From contig CALZFC010000006.1 of NCBI GenBank assembly GCA_945643635.1, forward strand, positions 9,231,001 through 9,295,000: a stretch of DNA of 64,000 bases, written 5' to 3'. The notes under the pieces were generated by a model. It was given only the letters and a program-made list of their open reading frames with translations, ran no database searches and was not told the DNA's origin. The position numbers and the translations under genes were made by a program. Of this stretch, positions 11,225 to 23,501 are shown piece after piece. The stretch is from Allodiplogaster sudhausi. Taxonomy: Eukaryota > Nematoda > Chromadorea > Rhabditida > Diplogasteridae. Each line of letters begins with the position of its first letter. The first letter of the stretch is position 1.

Positions 11225-11621
11225 CATAGGTGGCCGGCCCCGGCCCCGGCCCCGGGGGCCGGGGCCGACCCTGGGGGCCGGGGCCGAGCTCGGGAGCGGG
11301 GGCCGAGGCCGACCTCGGGGGCCCCCTGGAGGCTGTGGATTAAATGAAGTTCACCCCCAAGTGAACAAATTATGAGAAAATTTATGATGAAATGTGAAAC
11401 TATTTATTCAGTATGCGTTACATATGTATTGCACATACGCATTTTCTAAATTTTTAATGGATTTTTCCCACGACGCGAAATTTTTTAAAGAAAATTTTTT
11501 AGCTTTGGGGTCGGGGCCTCCTTCGGGGCCGACCACGGGGGCCGGGGCCGGGGCCGACCTCGGGGGCCGGGGCCTACCCTGGGGGCCGGGGCCGTATATT
11601 TTCGGCCCCCGGCCACCCCTG
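11225..11621. mobile_element. GC-rich hAT-type miniature inverted-repeat element (397 bp)
   Basis: The element is bounded by an exact 8 bp direct repeat CTTGCAAT (11217-11224 and 11622-11629), the target-site length of hAT transposons. Its ends are inverted: CATAGGTGGCCGG at the left and CCGGCCACCCCTG at the right, close to the hAT-like CAGGGGTGG. The interior has two blocks rich in GGGGCCGGGGCC-type repeats flanking an AT-rich core. It encodes no transposase. The paralogous copy A has a single CTTGCAAC at about 4768-4775 with no insert, which gives a preserved empty site. Confidence 0.9.
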
Positions 11622-12070
11622 CTTGCAATAAGTACAGCATTTTGAAGTAACAAAACACGGTAGAGAACCAGAAGCAGCAACGAATGAAACTTTCACTAAA
11701 ATATCTTTATAGACATTTTGTAAAGAGATAATGGGAAAAGAATTACAACAGAATATTCACTCGGCTAATCTGTATTGAGAGTATCCATGAGTTAATAAGG
11801 AATGCTAAGGCAGTGAAAATCACAGATCATGTAAGAAAAAAAGAATAAAAGCTTAATTAACCTGCCGAAAATAACATCACTATCTTGCGGACTATGAAAC
11901 ACATGGACTTTCCTAAAGATCTGAAGGGAGAATATGAAGAAAGAGAGAGGTGCGAACACAGCAATATTAAATGGTGGACAAATATGTATTGAAGATAGAA
12001 GAGAGATAAAAACAGATAAATGATAAGGTGATAGAGATGGAAGAAAGAGAAAGTCAAAATTCAAGAAAAC

Positions 12071-15000
12071 TCAAGGCTTTACATCCTTGCTCTCGACCCA
12101 AAAAGCTTCAGCCTTCGAAGCAGCAATGGAAGAGGCGGCACTCACCGCAGAAGAGATTGGCAGGACTCGAGAATCGTCTGAAAACAGTTGTTTTCTTCGT
12201 TTTTGCCTTGCCGAAGTGAAAGTATAAATTTAGGATAAAATAATAGAAGTCTCTATAAATTAATTTTTTTTATAAAACCATAAACCCTTCTTTTAAAAGC
12301 AAAATCTTACCTTACATTTTATCGGGAAAACAAACCACTCACCATTAAGCGTCACCATGTGCTCGGCGAAGATCCAGAAACCGTCGCGGATCTCTTCCAG
12401 CATTTCGTTGAAAGCTGGCACTAAAATGTAGGTTAATCTCCTTTATAAAAATTTTTTATGATAAAAAAAACCAGAAAAGAAAACAATAAAGCACCAACTA
12501 CTAATCATAATAGTAAATTATAAATCTTATTTATTCTTTCATAATTTCAATTAGTGAAATGCCCATCCTGCTCACCCAGCTGCTCCTTCTGAACTGCGCC
12601 GTCTCTCATCTGCTTGAGCATCTGGGCAACTCGCGGGAAGAATGCCACGTCATCCTCGGCCGCCTCCAGCACAGTCTCGACGTTCACGCGAAGAGCAACC
12701 AGATCTCAAAGATTATTCTGGGCATATTGCTTTATAATAATTATAATAATAATTATTATTATTATCATTATAACTATTGCGTATCCAAATACTGTAGCAA
12801 TTAAGAACACACGAAGTAATTCCCAAAGCTTAATTAAGCATAATATTTTGTGCTTCTCTTATCGTATTTCACTTCATAAGATATTACATTATCACGTACT
12901 TTGTATTTAATTTGGAAAGTATTGCTTTACAACATTACGGATTTCTGAGACCGAACCTTTAGTCGTTTGCATCTGCAGCGCCTTCTCACGGAACTTCAGC
13001 TTGCGGACAGGCTTTTTCTCCTCAATTATATAATATTATTTTTTCAATGCTCCAATTTTTTTAGCATGGCAAATAAGACTTAGCCTTTCAATTTTAATAC
13101 AACCAATTTAAATTTCTAAATAGAAACTTCCACGCTTATTCCCATGCAATAAAAGACTAATTAACTTACGCAATAAATAATAAAGGATAAAACGGAACCT
13201 CGAGTTCTGCCATTCGCATTGCCGACTCCTCTTGCTCTGCCTTCAGTCGCTCTACTTCTTCCAAGAGATCGTCGATACTTTCAGGCACCTGAAAACAAAA
13301 AAGGCTATATAAAATGGAAAAAAAAATTAAATTTCGTCTGTCAATACTTAACATTCAATAAAGTAAATTATAAATGATTTGTGATGCATAAAGTACGTGT
13401 CCATTAATATAATACATAAAAGAAATTTTGAAATAAAACAGGGACCTTTTCAATTCGCCTTCGCTTCATCGGCTCTACTGGGAAGAGATCAAAGCCACGC
13501 TGTCTATCCGCCATTTGCTGGAGAGTTTTCCTAATAAGGAAGAAGAAAATTTTATACCTGACTTTTTTCATTAAAAACACTGGAAAAAGCGATTTCCTTA
13601 TTGAAACCATCGAAAGGAAGAATTTTCCTCGCAAGAAATTTAAACGGTTTCAAATATACTCACTCCACTTTCTTGATGACCTTTGGATTCGGCTCCAGAA
13701 AAGATTCCTTTTTGAAGACCTCGGACGAAAGGGTCTCCTCGTCTAAATATAACATACATCCTGCACTCTCTCTCTCCCTCTCTCTTCCAATTCCACTACT
13801 CCTTCTGAAGTCTTCAAAATGGCTAACCAATAGCAAAGTTAGGCTCGAGTGCTCGATGGTAGGCGGCAGTGCAAATGCGTTGGTAGACAGGCTGCATGAT
13901 AAGTTCGGAGTGGATATCCGTACTGAATCATGGGACCCATATCAACATTTCGCCTGTAGGATAGGAAACAGAGAGAGAATGAGAAATCGAAAGAGCGAGA
14001 GCGAGAGAGTGCGAGAGAGATAGAGATAAAGAGAGAGAGATAGAGAGAGAGAGAGAGAAGAACGAGTGAAAATGAAAGAGTGGTGGGTGGAAGTAAAGCA
14101 AGAGTTAAAAACATGTGAGGAAAAGAAGAGTTTCTTTATCTCGCAAATGAATCGAACTCAAAACTAACCCCTCTTCCTCGCTCAGCTGCATTCCGTCAAT
14201 GAGATCATCAACGAGGCGGAGTTGGTGAGCTGTAATGCAAGTAGGAATCACACTGGTGGTCCCAATCACTCCCAAATTAATCGCTGACGGTTATATTACT
14301 ACGAATCTTTCTTAAAATCACCTATCAAATTAAAAAAAAAGTTAATTAATCTGTATCGTAAGAAATAATGGTTCGCTAAAGCCTGTCTAATTCTATTCAC
14401 GAGCCCACCTGTTGGCTTGCTCTCCTCCTCATCTAGTGGTGGGAAGTAGAAGGGTCGGATGTCTTCGTAAAATGCGAGGCGGACACCGGCAAATGCCTGA
14501 GTTTAAAAATTTATTTTATTTTATTTTTAGGAATCAGTTGACAACATGAGATATGAGAAAAAAAATTCTTTTTGAAAATATAAGCTCATTAATAATACCC
14601 TATCCGTAGTTTAAAAAAATAAAAAAAGACGTACGTACCATGCATCCGTTGCTTTCTTCGTAAGGAAACAAGGCGAGAAGACAAGGGTTGGACGCCTTGT
14701 TGTAGGCGTATCTCACAATGGCCACTTTGTCCTTTCTCAGCGCCGCAGAGGCGAAGGAGTGGAAGGCGCGTTGGAGGCGCTGAAGGGAGATCTTTTAATT
14801 CCAGCAATTATTAAAAAAGACTGACAGATTAGTTGCTAATAAAATAATATCAGATATCAAATCATTTAGTTCTGCCCAAGTCGTTTGAATCGGGTTGGGA
14901 GCGAAATGCCACATATATGAGCTTTGGAATGCAAATAAAACCGGCTGCTCGAAAAATTACTGTGTAAAAACAAGTTGCATCAGTAAATAAGACTCAATTA

Positions 15001-18000
15001 TCAACAGGCTTATCTAATAATATGTCAAGCAATTTAAAATAAAATTTCATAGCTTTTTTCGAAAACTCAGACTGAAGGCAAACCAGATCATAAAAATATT
15101 TTCTAAGACAACAATGTAGTACAATAAATCAACCTCGTCCGCCTTGTCATCCGGAAGAAATACACGAGTCTCCTTTCCAACCAGTTGCACTTCGGTGATC
15201 TGAATTTTCTTCCTAATTTAATTTACTTTTGTGATCAATTCTCCTTAAATAATCACAGTTAACCTAAAATTATAATGATTTATCTTACGAAATTTTTAGA
15301 TATAAAGTAAACGGTTAATATAAAAGATAGGAATAAAAATATAACGAACATCACTTTTAGGTGCCATCTGCACCAGCTGCAAGCACTTGGATTCGGTGAA
15401 TTTGTGATTGTTGTAGTTGATCTTCTGCTCTTCATCCGAGATGATCAACCGCGTCTTGCCAAACATGAATCCTCAAGAGATAAGGAAATGATAGCGTAAC
15501 CGATCAGAATTACCAGTTTGTCAGCAATGTGGTAACGATTCGTGAAAAAGATGACAGGAAATAAATAGTTTAAAAAACAAACCTTTTACCGTTTCTGCCT
15601 TCTCAAAAGTGCGCACTTCAAGGGAAGTTTGTGTGGGTGCTTGGGTGCTGAAATTGAATGGTCGCAAATACAAACTACATTAGCATTGAAACATATATTC
15701 TGGTATCTTCCCAAGGAAATAGCATATAACCCCATTTCCAAACCTATTCTTCTGAACGAGCCCATATTTCACAGCGATTGACTCTTCCTTTCCTTCCTCC
15801 TCTTCATCTTTCACTTCAACCTCGCGATGCTGCACAAAGTACCGTTCGCGGACCACCTTAACGATGGCTCTCGTTCCGAGTTCATCAAATAAATATCTCA
15901 TAGATCAACTAATCATAGGTAAATCTAGGGGAAAAAAAGGTTTCACCCCTTTCTCTTACTTCAATATAAATGAGTGAACCTCGCTAGCTTGCTCATCCGG
16001 GTAGACAAACTTGAGACTGTGCAGCTTGGGGTTGTACTTGGTCTTGACGTAGCTCTTCACTGGGAACGAGAGGTCGGGACCGACTTCGAAGTCGAAAGCA
16101 TACGCTCGCTTTGCCTTTTCCGAGTGCGCGAAGAAGGAAACGCCATCCGCAGCCTCGCTGAAATGAATTGATACTTTATTTTTCACTTCTGTATCATTTA
16201 ATTAGTTATTATCATGCTACTCCTACTATTTTTTTCAAAGGAAAACTTATGTATATAGTAAATAAACAAATATATCCTAAAAAAGAAACGTGCTATAATT
16301 TAATGCAAGCCCGTAAAGAAGGCAACTCACTGAAAAGTGAGCAACGACGCTTCGGCTTCCTCTTCAAATCTTTTGATCGCCTTCTCTGCAGCCGTTTTTG
16401 GCTCTCTCGTGCCGTTCTTGAGTGCATCGTCAACGCCACTAAAATTCACAAAAAATATCATTCTTACGGTGAAAAATCACAAAAAATATACTGAATGAAC
16501 GTTTCTATAAGATTGATCTTATCAAAGTATTCGCTGACATAAAGACAACATCGATTCCTAGCGATTCCGCAGCACTAACTGCGCTCTTCAGCTCATTCTC
16601 TGCATTCGCCTGCAAAAATAGGCGTCCTGATCTTTCTTCAAATGATTTTTCTTCAAATGATTTTTCTTCAAATATTGAAATGATTTTTCTTCGAATGAAT
16701 ATTCTTCGAATGATTTTTCTTCAAATGATTTTTCTTCGAATAATTTATTCAAATCGTAAGAGAGTTAGGATAATTGCCTAACTTCTTGAAAGAGGACCTG
16801 GGTGAGCATATCGATGAACATACATACATCTCCCGAGGGGGCGGAGCGAAGAGATGGAAAGAGAGTGTGCGGCCGTTGGGCGGCCGAGATAATGCATGTG
16901 TGTGCGCGGGATTCAACAAGCCCCCTATCGGAAGCTTGTCGATCCCCTGGTCGACGGTCGAAACGACGCGACTTTGCGTTTCGATAGCTCCGTGACTGAT
17001 GTTATGGGTAACAATACAATAGACTGCAGTTTTAGTCGATCTTCGGGCTGGATGTCCGTCTGTCGTTGTCGGCATCTCTCGTGGGGTGCTCGACTTCTTT
17101 GTCTTCGGAGCTCGTTTTCTCGCAGTGCTCGACAAAGCATTGTCTTCTGGTTCGGCTTCCTCTGGCTCTTCTTCGCCTTCCTTCTCGCTCACTTGAATGC
17201 TCTCGGGATTCTTGTACTTCGTCTTGGGCTCGTAGGTGCGCACATTATCCTTGTGGTGAAACTCGATCCTTCCGTCTTCTACTCGGATCGAGATTCGCCG
17301 CCCTTGGACGTCGAGCACTTCAAAGGGCCCGTAAAGTCTCGGCGCCAGCTTATTCTTTAGCTTTTGCCGCTTCACCAGGACACGATCACCGGACCTAACC
17401 TGGCGTTTCGCCACATTGTGCTGCTGCTGAGATAGAGACGCTCTTGTGCTAGCTCGGTTACATTGAGCTTCACTCTGACCAGCTTCTAGACGCTCTGCAT
17501 GTTTGCCTTGAGCTTGTTTGTGTACGAGGAGTCTATGAAGAATTGGCAGTTCCAGGGATCGTTGACGACATCTTGACATGAGTACAACAGTTTCACTCTA
17601 TTATGTATGTACATCGATATGCTCACCCAAGAAGCGCTACATCAGTTCTTTGCACTCTCTCTTCATCTGTAAGGCAATTAGCCGAGCTCTATTACCATTT
17701 TAATAAATTATTCGAAGAAAAATCATTCGAAGAAAAATCATTAGAAGAATATTCATTCGAAGAAAAATCATTTGAAGAAAAATCATTTGAAGAAAGCTCA
17801 CAGAACCGCAAAAATATATATCTTTGAAGAAATTTTCGCTAGCATCTACTTATTGGTTCTTAACAAAAACTATTAAATGTGTAAAGGGTGCAAGCCTTGC
17901 TTAACCAAGAAAATACAACAAAAAAACTGTAAAAACAATTACGAATGTTCGCCACCTTGACATTACTTTTTCCATTCGTGAAAACCACAATCTGCTTGCC

Positions 18001-18997
18001 ATCAACTTCCTTCTTTGTCACTGACTCGTTCCGAATGAGGTCAATGGCAACTATTATGCCCTGGAGTACTGAAATTGGAAGATAAAGCTACACAACGCAT
18101 ATTTGAGACGAAGTGAAATGAGTTGAGTTGGTGAGGGAATAGTGAATGGAATGGAAGAAGAAATCTATATAACATCGGGCGATAAATAGTGGAATCACGC
18201 GCGATTTTCTTCAACAACTCATTAAGAAGGGAGAAAATAAACTTACAGTCCGCAGATGTACTTTCGCTCTTGATGACTTCTTGTTTTAGGAATCGAATGT
18301 CATCAAACTTTGCTCGATCGAAAACCTAAACCATAATTGCTCAATGGTTGAGAATTAAAAAAAGTTTTGAAGAGTAAATAGCACGGGAAAATACTTAAAA
18401 TAGCCTACCATTAGCAAAATAGTTGTAGAGGTGGGAAAAAGACTGATTGAAAAAGAAGGAGAGATGAAGGAGAAAATAGGTAGCCAGAGATGTCTTGAAG
18501 AATAAATGAAGCCCACCTCACTATGCACATGCACTCCCTTCGCTCCCAGTTGATTCTCCGTCTCTGCAGAGCCGCACGAGACCAGCGTTATCTCATCTTG
18601 CGTCATTGAGAAGATCTGATAAACTCGCCGAGTTAAATATTCACACGCCAACAAATTGTAGTCATTTAGAACAATTATCCTCCTGTGCATTAAACAGGTT
18701 TAAAGCAGCCACTCAATTTTGTGAAATAAATAAATAAATATTTAAAAATTTTGATCTCTGATCAAACCCTTTCTCAGACACCGAGCGAAAAAGAAACAAT
18801 AAAATATTAAAAAATATTAAAACCCCTACCTTCCTCGAAATGATCCATTCCGCGATGCTCTTGGCCCTGTTCATGTCGCTTATCCCATCCTCGTCCTCAT
18901 CAAACTCGTCTGCCATCGTTCTACCAATGTCCAGAAGAAGCACGGAGATGTCATGGGGAGGCGCGCGCTTCCGAGAAGTCGAGGCCTTCGAGGACAT
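12071..18997 (-). CDS. XRCC5: Ku80 (XRCC5), DNA double-strand break repair subunit
   Basis: Ku80 pairs with Ku70 to form the ring that loads on DNA ends for non-homologous end joining. Twenty-two exons join in phase: 18997-18830, 18615-18517, 18325-18247, 18068-17956, 16609-16539, 16438-16331, 16157-15960, 15896-15744, 15647-15583, 15471-15350, 15199-15134, 14779-14639, 14496-14409, 14229-14169, 13922-13828, 13742-13664, 13530-13446, 13288-13199, 13020-12957, 12704-12576, 12420-12343, 12177-12071. The product is 752 aa; human Ku80 is 732. Landmarks are the von Willebrand A start DISVLLLDIGRTM, the core beta-barrel motif KVAIVRYAYNKASNP, HQLRLVDDLIDGM, YHRALEPN and a C-terminal helical domain with GFWIFAEHMVTLN. 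It ends SKAEAFWVESKDVKP and lacks the acidic EExxxDDL tail that recruits DNA-PKcs in vertebrates. Intron 4 holds a 1.17 kb mobile element. The start is the first in-frame ATG after a stop-free stretch; a GCGTTAG acceptor lies upstream. Confidence 0.95.
13970..14061. repeat. (GA)n-rich tract in a Ku80 intron
   Basis: An interrupted GA tract lies upstream (in transcript sense) of the exon at 13922-13828; on the coding strand it is CT-rich. Confidence 0.8.
16632..17796. mobile_element. Inverted-repeat element carrying an integrase C-terminal fragment, in Ku80 intron 4
   Basis: The ends (16632-16745 and 17708-17796) are inverted copies of each other, each built from about six tandem units of the type TTTTTCTTCAAATGA. 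A second inverted pair lies inside: GGGTGAGCATATCGATG at about 16800 and its complement at about 17610-17630. Between them the minus strand carries a pol-like fragment. No clear target duplication was found. The right-hand end in transcript sense stops only 23 bases before the acceptor of the exon at 16609. It may be a Ginger-like or fold-back element, or a retroelement fragment trapped in one. Confidence 0.8.
16749..17579 (-). pseudogene. Retroelement-type integrase C-terminal fragment
   Basis: An open frame of 276 codons includes SGDRVLVKRQKLKNKL, APRLYGPFEVLDVQGRRI and FHHKDNVRTYEP, the pattern of the integrase C-terminal domain of Ty3/gypsy-type and related integrases. Catalytic D, D and E residues are absent because the region lies outside the fragment. 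The 60 residues before the domain do not resemble integrase, and similarity to it continues in another frame, which points to a frameshift. After about residue 150 the frame runs through an acidic tail and then into non-coding element DNA. It is a decayed fragment, not a working polyprotein. Confidence 0.7.
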
Positions 18998-19720
18998 TCC
19001 CGGCAAGACGAGGGATGAAGGCTAACGCTTAAAGGAACCAAAAACTCATTGTCAGTCTTCAATTCGCGATTTTATGCCTGACAAAATTTGGAGAGAGCAC
19101 TTTTAGCGAAATGAAAATGCAAAAAATACGATTGAGTCTCCTGCACCTTCAAACGAAAATGTCTCAAACTAACAATTCGTCTAGGACATGTGAAATTTTA
19201 CTCCAAAAACTTCATGGCAACACAAATTCAAGACATACTCGAAAGAGCTTGAGAACGACATCATTTCACGAAAAGCAAAACTCCTCTCCTTGCCCCAGTA
19301 AGTGAAACCACAAGAAAGCGAAAGTGGGAAACATAAAAAGAGGAATGCCTCAATGTCCAAAGCAGGTGTATGGTCCATCGACGAACCATGATTTTACTCG
19401 CGCTTCTTTCAACATTCGAACATACAGTATCCCCCGTTCCAATTGGGGCTACTAGGTATGATAGGGTCAGTTGAGAAATACGGACTTTGTTCGCAACGCA
19501 ATTTATGCATATAGATACCTTTACTGATAGATTGATATCACATAATTAAAACAAGGCCAACCATTTGTATAACCTCTTTATCTCACGCAACTTAGCATAA
19601 CATGAAACCCGTAACGATAAACTTGAGAGTACAAAAATTCATGATGATAGTAAATTGAAACAGCTAACTAGAACAATTCTCCTATGGCATTAAAATCATT
19701 GTAAATCAACAATCTCAAAA
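18998..19720. other. Intergenic gap between MPP-alpha and Ku80
   Basis: This 723 bp AT-rich gap separates two genes in the same orientation. No exon was seen. It should hold the 3' UTR of the upstream gene and the Ku80 promoter or leader acceptor. Confidence 0.6.
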
Positions 19721-22700
19721 TCATTTCTTGAAGGAGAAGTAAGGGGCGCGCTTCTTCAGCAGTGCGAGATCTCTCTTTCCCACCGCATCATCCAGCTTCT
19801 CATATGACTGGAGTTGGTCAAGTTTGCCTGAAAGCAGAGATTTTTTTTCATAACCTTAAAACAAAAATGTTTTATTTCTCAAGTATACAACGGTTGATGC
19901 CGAATATTTTCAAACGGACAAAACAATGTTGTATGTAAAATAACGTTCGCGCGGGATCTTCATACCTAAATCATGAAAAATAATAATACCGTATCCGACG
20001 AGAGATGGGCGCGAGTGCAGCATTCGCTCTGCGACCCGAACGAGATCTTTCGGTTGAACTTTGTCTACAAATCAAAGATATAGAAGACGAAAAAGTAGAT
20101 AAACAATAAATTATCTTTAAAATTCCAAAAATAAAACTTATATATATATAAAACCAACCAATCTCCGCCATGTACTCCTCGGGCAGCTTGCGGCGGCCGT
20201 GGCCAATAACCTCAAATAACGGACAAATCGAAGTAAATACAAATAAAATGTGTTAAGTCTTCCTCTGTCGTACTGTAAGAAATAGAATATGACTTTAACT
20301 AAATTCTCGATAAGAAGTATAATCATTAAGAAGTCAATATCGATGCAATTGATCAAAATGACCCCAGCGAAAGCAGACCTGTCTCGAAAGATCCTCAAAC
20401 ATCACTGGACGTGTCTCCAGGTTCATCAGCAGTTGAGACTTCAGCTGCGCTTTGGCCCTTAACGGAGTTGGATTCTCAAGTGTTTAAAGTTAGTTCTTTA
20501 ATGAAATTTGCAAACGCATTCTGAAAAGTCTCATTTTGATAAATAAATCTAAGATCCAAAAGTAATTTCCCTTAAAGCAATTTTTGGTTTAATTTTTTCA
20601 CACAAACAGGAATCGGTTTCAAAATATAAAGAATTTTTACCTGTTGAATTCGTCTTGATCAAAGCCTTCTGGCAGTCGCAGGAACTGGTGGAGTACGATC
20701 GACAGAGCAACATCGATCTAAAATTATATCATGCAAAATATATGTTTAAAAAAAATGCCAATGACAGCAATACAGTATTCTAGTGGGAAATTTAAAAATA
20801 TATAATTTGAAACAATACCGATTCGGGAGGACCGCTCGCGTGAACGGCAAAAATGCCATTGTCTGCATAGGTGTGGTTGTATGTTGTGCACCCGTACATC
20901 CAGTGATGACTGAAATCATGGATTTGGGAACAAATTGCTTCACACGGCTAAAAATATATATATATATATATATAAACTATCGGTGATATATTAGCTGGCA
21001 CTATTATAGCTAATCAGCTAATTAACATTTTTCTGGGAGCAAATTAATCGAACAAATTCTCAGCTGCAAATCATATATAAACCTCCTAGCCGGAACCTTA
21101 AACACACGATTTTTCATACAGTTTAATTTGTTGTTTTCGATAGACTTTTTCAAAAAATAGGTCTAGCAAATAAAAAAAAAATAGCCCACTGGTTCAGCAC
21201 ATCCGTGTACATCCTCGTGTACATTCCCTTGCCGGGGCCACCGGCAGAGAAGGAATTTCCACCTCCGAGAAGTGACTGAAGGACACTGAAGGGGACAAAG
21301 TCCTGAAAAGAAGAATAAAAAAATAAAAAAAAGCTGATTGTAAGACTGGTATACATATTTTTCCAAGTATTTCATAAAACATTTAAAAAACATATTTAAC
21401 CTCATCCTTGTATCCACAACTTTGAAAGCCCAGAACAACGTGAGCCAGCAGAGGATAGGGCGTTCCCTGGCCGACCACGGACAAGTCCCATTCTATCTTA
21501 AAATATTTTATTGAGAAACTTTTTTCTACTTTTGGTGCTATCGTACCCGTTGCTCTCCACCAGTGTATTGGGAGATGGAGTTGTCGATTGGTCGACTTGT
21601 TCCATTAGTTTCAACGGGAACGAAATGGCGCTGGGCCAGAGAGGAAAACTCTTCGTGGTCAACTCCGACTCCTGTGAGTAAATTGGTATTCTTAAAAATA
21701 CCAGGAATACATCTTTAATATTAATTCCTATTCTTTAATTTAATTCCTATTCCTACTTAGGAAAGCTGGCCTTAAGAATAAGGTATACATACTTTTAAAA
21801 TCAATGATTCCTATGACATACCCGCAACAACCATCCTTGCATGATTGTGATGTGTACGCAGAAATGCGAAGAGTTCTTCGCGTGAAATCTTTGGAATGTT
21901 CTCGATTGGAGTGAAGCGAGAGAACCCGAGAGTATTGCCACGGAAAGCTGCCTAAAATTGAAACAAATAAATCAGCAGTTACATTATTTTAACAATACAA
22001 TCAAGTTTTACCTTGTCTCTGAGAATAACTCCGTTTTTAGACAATGAATGAAGATGTAAAGTAAATAGCACGCGAAAACGTACAAGAATACATAATGCAT
22101 GCAAAATAGTATAATAAGTAACATTGATCGATCCTTGCAACTCACCGAATGCAGATAGTCTGTCACAATTGGCTCAATCGACTCAATGCGAGTTCGCATG
22201 TCGTTCTCTTCGTGCTGCAGAACTTGTCGCGCTACTTCAACCTAAAAAAAACATCTTTCTTAAATCTTTCAAAGTTCGTAGAAAAAACTACGACTTCTAA
22301 TATCTCAAAAAATTATACCCAAATATATTATCCACACTGATTATTTCAACTATTTCGAACGCCAAATATCAAGGTGGTTTTTTGTCGATCAAATTAGCTA
22401 AAACGTGTTGGTTCCAACAATTAATGTTGTTCTACAGGTGAGTTATGGAAAAAACCAATCAGGTTAAATTTATTTAAAAAAAAAATAACTTTGAACCTCT
22501 TCATCGTTCAGCGTTGGCCGGAGTGCGGAGTCGGCAAGCAGTTCAAGAATGGCCGGTACTCCGGAACGATGACAAGAAGCAGCATAGATGGTAAGATCCT
22601 CAAGATTACAGTCATAGCTGCATCAAGGATACAGTAAGATTACATCACAAATAACAACCATTGCAGAAAAAAGCCATCAAAAGCCCACCTTGGTAATTTG

Positions 22701-23501
22701 GCAGTCGACAATAGCCTGACTCTGATCCATAATAGTGAAGAATTCGTCCACGCTGCGTTTGGTCGTCTCCTTGAAGTAATAAACGTTGTTACAAAGGCTA
22801 TTGCGAGCACTCTAACAATAGCAAACAAATTCGAACCCCGAATGCGAGTTTCTCCAGCAAGTGTGAGGTTCCCTTGGTGTATTCCGCCTCGTATCGCGAA
22901 CCGCTTTCAATGGCAACTGAAAAAGAAAATCGAATTGTTACCAAGGCTGACATCAAAAGTAAAAAGTTCGGAATGTCGTGAAAACAACAACGGAAACGAG
23001 AATTTAAAAAAATAAATGAAACCTCCGATGGTCACAAATTCGCCGTGGCAGGGCTGCGTGGCCACTCGCAAGCCAGTTTCGAGTTGGGAGACGCGCGAGG
23101 AAAAGGCAGAACCGGAGGAGCTCGGGGCAGTTGAGGAATCCGCTGTCCATTTCTCGAAGCCAGGCAGCGGCTCGTCTAGTGGCACATTTGTCACCTCCAG
23201 CGGGCCCTGAGCTCATGCAAGGTATCGAATTAAAACATCTCACTAAACGAAATATCTTAATTGAAAGGAAAAGCATCTAAAAAGTTTTCAACAAGCTTGC
23301 ATGGACGAATATTTGAAGAAACCTTCAGCCGATAATACTATTGGGAAGACCGTTTTGCGTCATATAAATGCGCTGATATAGTTCGGGAAACTAGAAATTA
23401 ACGATGGATGAACAATAGTTAAAATGACGAAGTACAACCTTAGCCGTTGCGAACTGCCTACGCAGCATCGAAGAAAGACACCACCGCCCAGCCCGCAACA
23501 T
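19721..23501 (-). CDS. PMPCA: Mitochondrial processing peptidase subunit alpha
   Basis: This is the substrate-recognition subunit of the matrix protease that removes targeting presequences. Sixteen exons join in phase: 23501-23439, 23206-23023, 22916-22837, 22769-22689, 22598-22497, 22241-22146, 21951-21822, 21671-21547, 21496-21401, 21302-21190, 20909-20819, 20717-20641, 20457-20379, 20210-20159, 20064-19990, 19827-19721. The product is 516 aa; human PMPCA is about 525. It starts [16 protein letters not shown], an Arg-rich targeting peptide without acidic residues. Markers are [29 protein letters not shown], the glycine-rich substrate loop [15 protein letters not shown] (332-346) and [14 protein letters not shown]. 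At the zinc site it has HLLEK (101-105) rather than HxxEH, as expected for the non-catalytic alpha subunit. The start codon directly follows a CTGCAG acceptor. It heads the same-strand series PMPCA, Ku80, PP2A B''. Confidence 0.96.

Larger units (their letters stand above)
10380..12750. repeat. Segmental duplication, copy B (Ku80 3' end plus PP2A B'' 5' end)
   Basis: This is paralogous to copy A at about 3541-5560. Here the Ku80 exons are intact and the PP2A exons are damaged. It contains a hAT-type insertion that copy A lacks. Limits are approximate. Confidence 0.85.

Noticed and set aside
14870..14960. Possible extra Ku80 exon
   Set aside because: An AG-bounded open stretch exists, but the exons at 15199-15134 and 14779-14639 already join in phase 0 and match Ku80 directly, so it is treated as intron.
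16896..17360. 154-codon plus-strand frame in the Ku80-intron element
   Set aside because: It is antisense to the integrase-like fragment and has no similarity of its own.
22907..23276. Overlapping minus-strand frames around the second MPP-alpha exon
   Set aside because: Only the frame with TGLRVATQP matches MPP-alpha and joins its neighbours in phase; the other is a shadow.
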